A stretch of DNA of 64,000 nucleotides from Vespula vulgaris. Its lineage: Eukaryota; Arthropoda; Insecta; Hymenoptera; Vespidae. The notes beneath the pieces are model-generated. The model searched no databases. It was not told where the DNA came from and saw nothing but the letters and a program-made list of their open reading frames with translations. Below, in pieces: positions 53,380 to 62,809 of the stretch; within the stretch, counting starts at the first letter, position 1, and each line of letters starts with the position of its first letter. Position numbers and translations under genes: made by a program. Where the stretch lies: positions 989,501 to 1,053,500 of the forward strand of contig NC_066605.1 in the NCBI RefSeq assembly GCF_905475345.1, given 5' to 3'.

Positions 53380-55531
53380 CTATAATTTTTATTACAATGA
53401 TTATTCACACATAATAATAACATCTTGACGAATGATTCGATCGAATAATATTTATTTTTCGTTAAAAAGTTGAACTATTCGATATATAATCATATTAAAA
53501 AATAATTAGGATACAATTCGAAAGCATAAATATTTCTCATATTTGAAAGATTCGATTTATAACGAAGAACAACCAAGTGAATCACTATACGTATAGCACG
53601 TGACAGGAATGTATTTTGATAAATCCCAATGAGAACGTAGTGATTCTTACTCGACTGAAATAAGGCTTCTCTGATGTAAGGTAAAAAGAAAAGAAAAGAA
53701 AAGAAAAGAAAAAGGGTTGCTTGTGTAGAGTAAGAGGATAGAACAGTATCATCGAAGGGGATATTTTCGAAGGAGTGGAATTTTTCGAAGGAACGCGTTT
53801 GACTTTTTTGTTTTTTCTTTCTTTTTTTTCCTTTCTTCGATTTTTGTCTTTTTTACGTACGACCGAAGCGGAACGAGGTCGCGTTCCTTCGCACGACGCT
53901 CCTGCTTTATAACTCGATACGTGTGGCTGTAGTGTATATACGTGATGTGAATTCTCACACGTAAAGGAGAAAGAGAGAGAAAGAATGAGAGAATGAGAAA
54001 ATGAGAGAACGAGAGAATGAGAGATACTTGAGGTTGGTCGAGCTCTATTCCAACGTAAAGCGAGATGCGCATCGTTTCCAGTTTCTATCACTTCTCGAAT
54101 CGTTTTTTACCCCTAAATGGTATATGCATCTCTGTTTCCCTCTCTCTCTCTCTCTCTCTCTTCTTTTTTTTTCATTCTGTATGAAAAACGAAAGAGAACA
54201 TATTTCATTTATGATTCAGTATGAAAGAAAAGCGACAAGACTATATAACAATTTTACAATATGATATTGCCTATTTTTCGTATATGAAAATAAGGGAGAA
54301 GATATTTCGTTAAGATCGAGATAGAAAATATTTCACTTAGAATTCGGAACGAAACAGAAGTCAAAAGAATGGATAACAAGTTTAGAATATATTGTTTATA
54401 TCGTGTACGTAAAGAAGGGAGAAGATATTTCGTTATATATCTGTTTTTCTTTTCCTTTCTATCGTTTCATATCGATCGAAATAAATAAAAGACATTTCTA
54501 GAGAGAAAATCAAGAAAGAAAACGCGGGAGGACTCGTCGTGAAAATAAAACAATTTTCAAAGAAATGAAATATCAATCGTAAACATTGTCAATAGGGATC
54601 GATTCGATTCCCCTTGATGTATTCGGACAATTGGAATCGTTGATTAAATGAAGTCCTCTTCGTCTCGATGTCGTCCGTCGTTGCTTCCCCCAACTCTCAC
54701 TCCCCTCCCCCTATTCACTATATACGAGACGAGAGAATTCTATACGAATTGAAACAGACAGAACTCGACGAGAATAAAATCATTGCGGTAACAACGTGAC
54801 GAAATTAAACTCGTAAACTGTTTTTTTTTTTTCTTTTTTTTTGGTGAAATAAAAAGAAAAAAAAAAAGAGAGAAGAAACGAACATTAATTCGTGTTTCGC
54901 GCGTTGACGAAATCAACAAAGATGTTTGACGATCGGAAGAGTTTTCGAGTAACTTTTATTTCGTTTCGTTGTATATTTTTCGAGTATCAGATCGTAAAAA
55001 AAAAAGAGCTCGTAAAGAGAGAGGAAATCGGTGAAGATGAAGTATGACGAAAAGAAGCCGAAGGAAGTGTTTTTAAGTTATTTAGATCTTAGATATCTTC
55101 GTAGCTGAGTTTTATTATGGTATGGAAATAAATGACTCATCGACAACGACAGCATCAGCAGCAATAAAAACAACAGCAGCAGCAATAGCGAGTCTCACAG
55201 CATAAGCAACGACGATTTATTCGAACCAAAGCGCGAGTATGCGTTTATAGTATGGAAGGGAAAAGGGACGACGAATCATGACCGTATACGGTTGAAATTG
55301 TCTCGTTAACGTATAATCGTCTCGAGTTGACGTCCCTCTATCTCTTTCTTTCTTTCTTTCTTTCTATCTTTCTAATCTCATTGTCCATTCTTTTATACGT
55401 GAGTACATCGATATCAGTCTTTTTAACTTCGTTAAAGTTAATATCGAAAATCGTCCATTTAATTTCGAATATCTAGCGTGAGAAAGTATATTTTAAATCG
55501 TTTGCGTTCGTGGACTTTTCCTCCTCGATAT

Positions 55532-55586
<55 letters not shown>

Positions 55587-58500
55587 TTCGGAGCATTTCG
55601 TTTTTGCCATGCCGTTCGTGGAAATATTTTCTTCTATTCTAATTCAGTTGGAGTATCTTGAATGCTTTAAAGATGCGGAATAAATATCGGTTTTATCCAT
55701 CTATGGATGGATAGATTGGTTGGATAGATGGGTGGGTTGTTGAATTCATGAATGACAATTAGTAGTTCTAAGTATTCTACTCGTTCTTTATTTCTTTCTT
55801 TCTTTATCTAATCGTTCACTGTCTTAATCGTATTAAATATATGTATCGTATTAGATAATCGTATTAGATATATATATATATACACACACGCGTATATATT
55901 TATTTATTTTATACTTTTTACCTCGCGATTATATAAAACTTATTATTCTTACTCTCTTCGGTTCTCGAGTTTTTTTTCTTTTTTCTTTTTTATTATTGTT
56001 GTTTTATTTTCGTCCTTGGCATTATGGATTGCATAATTCGCAGCATAATAAAGATTCCTATACGTATCTGTCTCTCGTTACGTCAGCTACCATATGATAT
56101 TTCTTGCCTAAAGGAGTTCATGAGTAAATGAGATTCTTTGTATTATTATTCTTTAGATCTTTTTTCCGTCTTCTTCTTCTTCTTCTTCTTCTTCTTCTTC
56201 TTCTTCTTTATATAGTTTAATTTTGTTTCATTTCGAATCTGACGATTCATTATCATATTGTGATTAATTAGGATTGTCCTTCCGAGTTTTAAAATACTTT
56301 GATTACTTTGAATGAGTATCTCGTAGTTATGTTACGATTTAACATAAATCTCGTTATCCTTACATTCCAATCTTTGACATAGTATACCTGATTGCAATAA
56401 TCTATCATGTTTCAGAACTCGTATATGTATCAATAGTATACTTTGATATGGATAGATCGAATTGCTTTGTGTCTATCGAATATTAATTTAAAGAACGGAG
56501 ACAATATCTTATTATAGGCATTCGAAGGTATTAAATATTAAAAAAAAGAAAGAAAGAAAGAAAAAGAAAACCGTAACAAATAAAGTGATATAAAACATAT
56601 TAATTTTGACGTTTGATCTTATTAGTATGATTTAGATAATATATAATATATAAGATAATAGCTCGTAAACGTTAGTAACAGTAGAAGTTTTCATATAATC
56701 TTAGTCTCATCCGTTAAATCACTTAGGTTTACCGTTCGTAACACGCAATCTTTTTATCACCTCTTGTTTGTTCATCGTTGGTAAAACTTAAAGCGTGTCG
56801 TTAATACGTCATCGTCTTATTTTCACCACTATATAAATGGTAGTAACGATGTATGAATTATCACTAGTTGACAGAGTATTCCAATCAATAAGAAAAAAAT
56901 ATCGTTAAAACGATAGTGGTTATCTCGCATCGATTTCTAATCGTTTGATTCGTCTAATGAGTGGAGTTAAATGTAATTTTTTATTTTAGAATCAGACGAT
57001 ACGCGATCGAGAAATGCAAAAATTAATATTTATATCCAAATTAAAATTCATTGAATTCCTAATAAAGATTGATATTTCAATGCGTTAGAGTTAACTTTTT
57101 TTCTTTTTTTTTTTTTTAAATCATAAAAATTCATTTAAATAAAAATAAAGGACGCTTCAAATTTTTGGATTTAAATTCGAATGAAAAAAAAAAGAAGAGA
57201 GAGAGAGAAAGAGAAAGAAAGAGAGAAACAAATCCGAATGAAAAATTTCTTATTAAAAGTTAAAAAAAAATTTTACGAGATATATTTATTAGGATAAATA
57301 ATTCTAATGTTTGTCTCTTTGTGTTACGAGATTGCAAGTAGGCTGAATTTCCAGTCTTGGCTGTTCGATTCGCCATCGTGTTCGCGCCCACGTTCGATCT
57401 CGCGAGTCTGACCTTATTCGGAAACCTTCTCCCGCGCCCACTTGATCCTTGCTCATTTCGTTACCTCCTACCGGTGTGAGCTGCTGTTGCTGCTGCTGTT
57501 GCTGGTGTTGCTGTTGGTACAGAACTCGAGATTGGGTGGGGACAACTCGAGATTGTGGCGCAATCCTTTAAAGTGGGTGCACTTTTAAAGTGACATTCGT
57601 CTGTGTGTTCTGTGTGTCATTGCGTTAAGGCGCCACAATTCTTTAATCGACAAAAAACAAATTAATCCGTTTCCTCTTTTTGTCTCTCATATCAATGTCT
57701 CATATCAGCGATTTTAAATATAACCTAATATGGGATTAGTTTATATTTGGAATTACATTTTTTTTTCTTTTTTAAAGCTCTATAAAGGACTCTGAATTCT
57801 GTCCTTCTTTTTTCTTCTTTTTTCTTCTTTTATTCGATTTTAAAATTGTAGAAAATCTTATTGGATTTTATATTACATTATTATTATCATTATTTATATA
57901 TGCTATTTTAAATTGATATGAAATACAAGATTATATCACATATGTATATACATAAACAGAAATTTTTATTGTAGCAATTTTGAAGATCGTTTCATCTAAA
58001 ACAAAATGCTCGTTAAAAATTTTCGTAAACGAATTCAATTTTTCTTTTTTTTTTTCTATTTTTATTTGGAAGATGAGCTAGTTCTCGTTATGTAAATCTA
58101 TCGATTTGATTTTTCAAGAGATACAGTCAATCGAAGGCAATGCATTTGGTTAATTTCCAGTAAGCGTGATTGGTTCAGCCCGTTATCGGGGTCGTACGGT
58201 ATTTTAATGGATGACTTTCGTCACTCCCGCAGTCATTACTTTGTGTACTGCTTGAAGGCAGAACGAACGCCCGTATCTGGTTAAGAACTGGAGCGGCAAT
58301 CCCACACGCATCGAACTTCTGAAAAGTCATTGCAAAGGAAGGACTTCGTGAAAGTTTTTTTGAGAAGGGATGTTGTTTATGTGTTCATCTCCTTCGTTCC
58401 AAAAAGATGATATAGAAAGAAAGAGAGAGAGAGATTCTTCTCTTATAACTTTTCTTTTTACGAGTTTTATTACTAAGAATCCTCGAATAAAAGTTTATCT

Positions 58501-58970
58501 CTGTTTTACGAGTGATAAGAGATAAGAAAGAGATCATTTAATAAGATTCTTCTTACTTTTTAACACGTCGATGATTCTCGTCTTCGAGATATTTTAAAAG
58601 AAGATAATAGAAAAAGAAAAAACAAATATTTAATCATTATCGTAATCACCAATCTCTTCGATTTTTCTTTTCCTCTTCTTTTTTTTTTCTTTTTTTTATA
58701 TATATATTTATCTCTTTCATGCATACCTACAACAGCATTGGAAATATGTCAAGGTAAGTAAGGGATACATCCTTACGATAACTTCGACTTATTTTATTCA
58801 AGACACGTCACAATGATCACACTTTTTTATATTAACATATATAAATATATAGGTATATATATATATAGAAATGCCATGTAGATAGGCTCTCTCGTACTGA
58901 TACACACATAGAAAAAAAGAAAAAGGGGGATCACTCAAAGAAACTTGCTTTTCCTCTTATATGTACATAA

Positions 58971-59001
<31 letters not shown>

Positions 59002-61362
59002 GTATATACACGGATGCATATGTATATAATCCACACATGTTTACATCATACGTATACGCGCATTTCGATCATTGACAAATCATTTTTATGATAATTATTA
59101 TTTCATCATTTTAATCGAAATCGCTTATACGTTATTAAGACATATACACATATATATATATTTATGTATGTACATACATACATAAATACATATATACGTA
59201 CATACATACATGTCATACAAACAGTTTATAACACGACTTTTCTCACAAACACGGTGTTGGTTTCATCCATGTTTCTTTCAGACTTACACGTGCCTGCACG
59301 TGTGCGTTCTTGTCAACAACCAACCATGCTGCTCCCCCACCGTAAGTTCCATGGTTATTGCATACGATCGTAAAATTGTAACAAAGCAAAACAGCGGCGG
59401 CAGCAGCAACAGCAACTGCAGCAATAATTTGTTATGCATGCTTTTTTTCATTCTATTTTTTATAGACATAATCATTTATTGCATTTAATAGCTCATCTTT
59501 GAGAATTAATTTATGTTAAAAAAACTTCGCTTTTAATTTTTTTTATGTCTTTTTTTTTTCTTTTTTTTTTCTTTTCGAAGGTATCGATTATGTCTTTTTT
59601 ATTACAAACTAGTTTTGCAAGAAGCTATTCAGTTAGTATAATGTTCATCTTCCGGTAAAGTATCTGAATCATTTTGTAGAATTACAAAAATCTGCTATTT
59701 AAATCGTCAAATGATACGTCATTTATGTTAAACAAATCAATTCATTTTTAAATCGTTGCTGCTGTCAGTGAATGGCAATTTCCAACTCCTTGCTTCTAAT
59801 TTTATAATAAACATTAGCTTCCATGTTTCAATATCGTTTATGGTCCATTAGAAATAATATTATAATAATCGAAATATTATTTAGGAAATTATTCTTTTTT
59901 TTTTTTTTTTCTTTATTTTATACATCTATCTCACGTACCTCTTTACTGTTTTTTTTATATACCTATGCATTGTGTGCATGATTTTAAAGCGAATTCTTAA
60001 TCATTCCATTTGGCTTATTAATAACATATTAAATTTATAATCGTGAACACGATTGAACTTTATTCTCCGAATGTTTATCAGTATTTTATTTAATTCGCCT
60101 ATGAAATCTTTCTTTTATTTTCCTAATCTCGTTGATGTTTATGTCGCACGATAATGCACGTAATTTCACTGTAGCACGGTAATTGTTTTCAATCTCGACA
60201 CACGGCACAATACACAGCACATTTCACATATATCCATTAGCTTATTTTATATTATATTTAATTTATCATACGAATTGTTTACAATTTATTTATTACGACA
60301 TCTTTTTTATTTCGTACGATTTATTTCCAAGATATATATATATGTGCGAGGGATCATTTCAAATGCATCTGTTTTTATCGTTTAGTAAATAGTTTCAAGT
60401 GCGGAGTGTAAATACTTTTAAATAAGACAAGATATAAGCAAAAACGATGGGTAATATCGGTCAAGAGATAGAGAGAGAGAGAGAGAGAGGAAGAATCGTA
60501 TATAGAAAACATGACCGATATCTAGAATAATTATTTATCATTAGACATGTAAATCGATTAGACTGCATTAGTTTGTTCTCATATTTTTAAATTAATTGAT
60601 TTTTTTTTATTCCAAATAATAAAAATTAAATGTACAGTATATTTTAATTAATTGATCGATCGATCGATCGATTAAAATTATTGGAATTGTATTTGTTATA
60701 CTTGAAGAAAATTCAGATTGTCTTTTGAAAGATCCTCGCACAATCGATACATATTTTCACGATGATCTTTAATTTTTAATGATTATTGTAATAATTTGAA
60801 AGATTCATCATCGTCTAATATTTTCGTTTTTCTTTCTTTTCTTTCTTTTTTTTTTTTTTTATCTGTTTTAGGCCAGCAGACATGTCGGAGACCTGTTCGA
60901 GGACCTGCGGGACGGGCACAACCTTATCTCCTTGTTGGAAGTACTCTCAGGGGAGCATCTTGTAAGTGTTAATAATCATTTAATCCAATAATAATAGAAC
61001 GCGTTAAAAAATATTATTTCTTAGATCGTCGAAAAAATTTGTTAATAGTAATAATCTGTGCTATACGGCTTAAAAATTATATTACTAATAGGATTAATTT
61101 TAATGAATCTTTTTATTGGATATTGTTCTTATGCAATATGTAAATAAACTACATAAATATGTAATAGTAATAATAATTGTTCTAATTCTAGCCACGGGAA
61201 AGAGGAAGGATGCGTTTCCACATGCTGCAAAACGTACAAATGGCACTCGATTTTCTTCGATACAAGAAAATCAAGCTTGTAAACATACGTGCCGAAGATA
61301 TCGTTGATGGCAATCCTAAATTGACGCTTGGCCTGATTTGGACCATCATACTGCACTTCCAG
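21486..61362 (+). CDS. shot: Spectraplakin (short stop / MACF1-dystonin family), N-terminal part, gene incomplete
   Basis: Spectraplakins are giant cytolinkers that join F-actin to microtubules through N-terminal CH domains, a plakin/spectrin-repeat rod and a C-terminal GAS2 module. Only the start is present. One isoform joins 21486-21588, 51941-52002, 60872-60961 and 61192-61362 (142 codons), and a second replaces the first exon with 45703-45823. All junctions keep frame. The shared part contains KKTFTKWVNKHL, DLRDGHNLISLLEVLSG and DGNPKLTLGLIWTIILHFQ, the signature of CH1 in this family. CH2, expected to begin with the next exon, is not found before 64000, so the rest lies to the right. Introns are very large (up to 30 kb), typical for this locus in insects. 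Identification is firm, and the gene symbol follows the fly orthologue. Confidence 0.9.
22203..22321. repeat. Two copies of a palindromic element, CTGTCA-n3-TGACAG
   Basis: CTGTCAACTTGACAG (22203-22217) and CTGTCATTTTGACAG (22307-22321) start 104 bp apart. Each is followed by a GA[CT]G[CT]GATAAAAATA-like sequence and preceded by ATCGAT. The half-site TGACAG is the known core for TALE homeodomain proteins (Meis/Homothorax). The extended similarity shows a local duplication; binding is inferred. Confidence 0.55.
23230..23465. repeat. Degenerate tandem duplication, period about 149 bp
   Basis: TTTTTAATAACATAGAAA occurs exactly at 23298-23315 and 23447-23464. The preceding 70-90 bases align well (ACATTTT.ATGT.., then GATTGTACGATTATAC versus GAACGATTACAC). 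Two diverged units. Confidence 0.6.
25964..26040. repeat. (ATC)n microsatellite, slightly interrupted
   Basis: About 25 ATC/ATT units. Confidence 0.95.
27040..27245. repeat. Degenerate duplication, offset about 170 bp
   Basis: Two segments beginning TTTTTAATTATTT, each followed by TATTTT and then a GACTTTGAAA/GACATTGAAA block, align over about 35 bases. The match then continues weakly (AACGTCGAT/AACGATC). Confidence 0.35.
30337..30413. repeat. (CAGA)n-(GA)n microsatellite
   Basis: Imperfect CAGA units pass into an uninterrupted GA run. Confidence 0.9.
30517..30575. repeat. (TC)n microsatellite
   Basis: About 28 TC units with one TTTC interruption near the end. Confidence 0.95.
32475..32484 (+). 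promoter_or_regulatory. Strong TATA-box motif TATATAAAAG
   Basis: TATATAAAAG is embedded in locally GC-richer DNA. Downstream, a TCGTCGTCTTGAG segment sits at the expected +1 distance (about 32506), and a GACG|GTAAAG donor follows at 32603. No ATG occurs between the inferred start and that donor. This is consistent with an internal promoter and untranslated first exon, but TATA-like words are frequent in this genome. Confidence 0.35.
33038..33092. repeat. (AT)n microsatellite
   Basis: About 27 AT units followed by a GA-rich tract. Confidence 0.95.
33257..33348. repeat. (TC)n microsatellite, long
   Basis: About 45 TC units with two short interruptions. Translations of it on either strand (Leu-Ser or Arg-Glu runs) are artefacts. 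Confidence 0.95.
35582..35778. promoter_or_regulatory. Cluster of CAGCTG E-boxes and repeated CTGTCAAATTTA
   Basis: CAGCTG occurs at 35582, 35707 and 35741. CTGTCAAATTTA occurs exactly at 35721-35732 and 35767-35778. CAGCTG is a bHLH binding core and CTGTCA a TALE homeodomain core. Clustering of both words within 200 bp is suggestive of an enhancer but unproven. Confidence 0.3.
37032..37118. repeat. (CTTG)n microsatellite
   Basis: About 20 CTTG/CTCG units. The open frame through it encodes Leu-Ala-Cys repeats only because the unit has no stop in that frame. Confidence 0.95.
37686..37724. repeat. (ATT)n microsatellite
   Basis: About 12 ATT units. Confidence 0.9.
38019..38066. repeat. (TA)n microsatellite
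   Basis: About 23 TA units. Confidence 0.95.
39598..39652. repeat. (AAT)n microsatellite
   Basis: About 18 uninterrupted AAT units. Confidence 0.95.
39890..40100. other. GC-rich, CpG-rich island within an AT-rich intron
   Basis: This roughly 200-base stretch is full of CG dinucleotides (GCGGGCGGCGG, GTCGCGACGC, GTCGCGGCGCGTCGCC) and stands out from its surroundings. It contains short palindromic words such as GTCGCGAC. No splice-supported coding frame is visible. It may be a promoter or first exon of an unrecognised transcript on either strand. Confidence 0.45.
40734..40790. repeat. (CCT)n imperfect array
   Basis: Imperfect CCT units with CCC and ACT variants. Confidence 0.85.
41421..41451. 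repeat. (GATC)n tetranucleotide array
   Basis: About seven perfect self-complementary GATC units. Confidence 0.85.
42570..42661. repeat. (AT)n-rich array
   Basis: Interrupted AT repeats ending in about 17 uninterrupted AT units. Confidence 0.9.
43232..43465. repeat. Three diverged copies of a TCAGCTGA-containing element
   Basis: The palindrome TCAGCTGA occurs at 43236-43243, 43329-43336 and 43406-43413. In each case a TTT-rich stretch follows, then a block resembling AACGGGTTGGATAATT-TAGATATAAT, ending 50-65 bp later. The copies are diverged, so the array is an old local triplication. Confidence 0.55.
44844..45702 (+). promoter_or_regulatory. Probable promoter and 5' leader of the proximal spectraplakin isoform
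   Basis: TTCGGTCAGTC at 44844-44854 repeats the 11-mer seen at 12093-12103 and includes the initiator TCAGTC (A at about 44851). From about 45220 the sequence is purine-rich (GAA, GAACGAAC, CAAA repeats), as is common in insect leaders, and leads without an evident acceptor to the ATG at 45703. Local GC rises at 44480-44640, so transcription could begin somewhat earlier. Confidence 0.4.
45703..45823 (+). CDS. shot: Spectraplakin alternative first coding exon (YYKERLGFDP type)
   Basis: The ATG at 45703 opens 40 codons, MSTQAYYKERLGFDPAD... ending YEESLSKFK, to the donor AAAG|GTCAGA in phase 1. Joined to 51941 it reads SKFK-DERDAIQKK. To my memory the fly Shot long isoform begins with a very similar YYK-RLGFDP peptide, so orthology is likely. 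The residues just before CH1 differ between this and the 21486 isoform. The chosen donor is weaker than the one at 46136, which would extend the exon. Confidence 0.8.
45824..46135 (+). CDS. Possible in-frame extension of the 45703 exon, acidic low-complexity
   Basis: The frame from 45703 stays open for a further 104 codons to a good donor (CATG|GTAGGT at 46136), also in phase 1. The insert begins GQNGNGYPTSLY. It continues with runs of Glu and Asp encoded by GAG and GAC/GAT repeats, then QAAFWGCWAMFIEAH. Use of this donor would place a strongly acidic linker before CH1. Alternatively the sequence is intronic, with a triplet repeat that happens to be open. The frame also stops soon after the donor (TGA 46162-46164). 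Confidence 0.3.
47290..47328. repeat. (AATT)n tetranucleotide array
   Basis: About nine perfect self-complementary AATT units. Confidence 0.9.
48630..48965. repeat. Degenerate local repeat, period about 110-220 bp
   Basis: TTACCAATTA followed by ..TATATTTTAAAG occurs twice (near 48622 and 48832). A block of GAACGATT or GAATCGATT, then AAAACA..GAAAAAA.TTT and GCGTTCGAT, recurs three times. The copies are well diverged. Confidence 0.4.
51941..52002 (+). CDS. shot: Spectraplakin exon: start of CH1, first actin-binding segment
   Basis: The acceptor is TTATTTACAG and the donor AAAAAG|GTAATA. With one base from the previous exon it encodes 21 residues, DERDAIQKKTFTKWVNKHLKK, nearly invariant across spectraplakins and plectin-type CH1 domains and containing actin-binding segment 1. 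It is the common exon to which all alternative first exons must splice, which sets the phase-1 requirement. The sequence directly downstream in the same frame is AT-rich intron. Confidence 0.93.
53311..53375. repeat. (TG)n-(TA)n compound microsatellite
   Basis: About eight TG units pass into about 24 TA units. Confidence 0.95.
54190..54435. repeat. Tandem duplication, period 123 bp
   Basis: AAGGGAGAAGATATTTCGTT occurs exactly at 54292-54311 and 54415-54434. The preceding hundred bases of each unit align with moderate divergence (ATATTTCATTTATGATTC versus ATATTTCACTTAGAATTC). Confidence 0.7.
55530..55588. repeat. (TTTA)n microsatellite
   Basis: About 14 uninterrupted TTTA units. Confidence 0.95.
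56170..56208. repeat. (CTT)n microsatellite
   Basis: About 12 CTT units. Confidence 0.9.
57304..57567 (-). other. Antisense open frame with a polyglutamine-coding CAG/CAA array
   Basis: On the minus strand one frame is open for 87 codons between stops (TAA 57570-57568, TAG 57306-57304). It reads a repeated QSRV motif, then a run of about a dozen Gln with one His, then a region rich in Arg and charged residues. The only ATG is late (MSKDQVGAGEG). GC is much higher than in the surrounding intron. It might be an exon of an antisense gene or a conserved non-coding element; splice signals are not decisive. Confidence 0.22.
57552..57639. repeat. Inverted repeat / hairpin with 10-bp perfect arms
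   Basis: ATTGTGGCGC (57552-57561) is the exact reverse complement of GCGCCACAAT (57630-57639). Inside, CTTTAAAGTG and CACTTTTAAAG form a second inverted pair, so the 88 bases could fold as a branched hairpin. It could be the remains of a small inverted-repeat element; no target-site duplication is obvious. Confidence 0.5.
58966..59000. repeat. (ATAC)n microsatellite
   Basis: About eight ATAC units; related CATA/TACA sequence recurs to about 59215. Confidence 0.85.
60872..60961 (+). CDS. shot: Spectraplakin exon: CH1 middle part
   Basis: The acceptor is a long T tract ending TTTTAG and the donor is CTT|GTAAGT, phase 0 at both ends. It encodes 30 residues, beginning ASRHVGDLFEDLRDG and ending LLEVLSGEHL. 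The DLRDGHNLISLLEVLSG core is the characteristic second helix block of CH1 in spectraplakins and plectins. Its 90 nt and phases match the preceding (52002) and following (61192) exons. Confidence 0.95.
61192..61362 (+). CDS. shot: Spectraplakin exon: C-terminal part of CH1
   Basis: The acceptor is TCTAATTCTAG and the donor is CAG|GTAGGT, phase 0 at both ends. It has 57 codons, beginning PRERGRMRFHMLQNVQMALD and ending LIWTIILHFQ. It contains KLVNIR.EDI.DGNPKLTLGLIW, the conserved third segment of CH1 with actin-binding surface residues. The protein should continue into the linker and CH2 in the next exon, which I do not find before the window ends. Confidence 0.95.
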
Positions 61363-61975
61363 GTAGGTGGTCGGATATCAACACTGAAAGTTAGAACAGT
61401 TTTCGATTTATTCTGTTCCTTATTATTCTTCTCTAAACGTTTTAAAATTAGTTGCATAATTTCATTAAATTAGAACGTATATACTTATTTATTTTTTCTA
61501 AAATAATCGATAGCAACGAATAAAAATCGAGAGATCGAGCACTTTTAGATTTAGTGTAATTCATTCAGAAGAAAAAAAAAATAATAATTTAGCGATATAT
61601 TTTAGGATAATAATTTACTAGATTTGGGAAAAAGAAGAATAATGTATATTCCTTTTAATTTTTAATTTCGAAATAAGATCCAAACGTGTTTGAAATTCAT
61701 TTTGAATGGAACGGATGTGGTGTCAGGTGAATTTTATAAATTATCGATCGTCTTTGTTAGAAAGCGTTGTACATAGGAATCGGTATTAGAAATAAGGACA
61801 GAGATTCGCACGGATGTTATTATGTAAACGGAGGGAGCGAGGTTCGAACATTTCGCGCCATAACCATTCGTCTTCGGTCGCTTCGTGTGAAGCTTGGATG
61901 GCTTAGCTCGAGTGATTCACGGCTGCGTATTTTTGGTACGCGCTATACGATTTCTCTATGTTATACTCTCTTTCC

Positions 61976-62009
<34 letters not shown>

Positions 62010-62771
62010 TTCCCTCTTTCCCTTTATCTATCTCACTTTCACAGGTTATTCTCGATTTTATAGGCCGGCGTACGTGTCGTTTCAACGAGTTTATCGCACC
62101 CTCCTTAGGTCAAATTCGCAAATCTTCTAAATTAATTGACTTTTCTTCTTCGTCTTCTTCTTCTTCTTCTTATTTTTCTAAGACGAACTTATCGACTATT
62201 CCGATAATTTATGACAATTATCGAATAGACATTTATTTAATAATATTTAAAAAATTTTGTGTACATATAGATCGATATAACAGATGATGATTTGAAAAGA
62301 TTTTAGATTTCTTCAATAATTTTTCTACCGTATTAAAATAGTCTGTAAATATCGTTGGAACGTTTCGATGATTATTAGGAAAGATTAAGAAAATTATTTT
62401 CGATCGTAAGATCGATGAAATATTAAAGTAGATATAACAAAGTCGAATTAATGTTCGAATTTATTGCGATAATTGGTCGATGATCGATATTGATTTAAAT
62501 TGACAAATTATTTCGTAAAAGCGCGCAGTTCAATACGTGATATAGTTTAATAGTAATCTTTAATCGGATTTTTCGATCAAAACGATGATCGATATTCTCG
62601 ATGATGATGAAGCAGCAGCATCCGACGATCTTTTCTCGCTCGACCAGCAGTTTATCGAGTAACGTGATCCGACGTGTCGGTTTAACCGCGGTTCACGGCG
62701 CATTTGCAAACGGTAGCCACGCTGATTAAAATAAAAGAGATAAAACGACTTGAAGGAGAAAGAGAAGGAGA

Positions 62772-62809
<38 letters not shown>

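Larger units (their letters stand above)
52003..60871 (+). other. Spectraplakin intron
   Basis: Nearly 9 kb, AT-rich. Notable contents: (GT)n-(AT)n at 53311-53375, a 123-bp tandem duplication at 54190-54435, (TTTA)n at 55530-55588, (CTT)n at 56170-56208, a GC-rich patch with a CAG/CAA array and hairpin at 57304-57639, a second GC-richer patch at about 58140-58330, and CATA/TACA arrays at 58966-59215. No coding exon is recognised. Confidence 0.55.

Noticed and set aside
53585..54091. 168-codon minus-strand frame
   Set aside because: Its sequence is Ser/Phe/Lys-rich translation of polypurine tracts and overlaps the 123-bp duplication; no domain or splice context.
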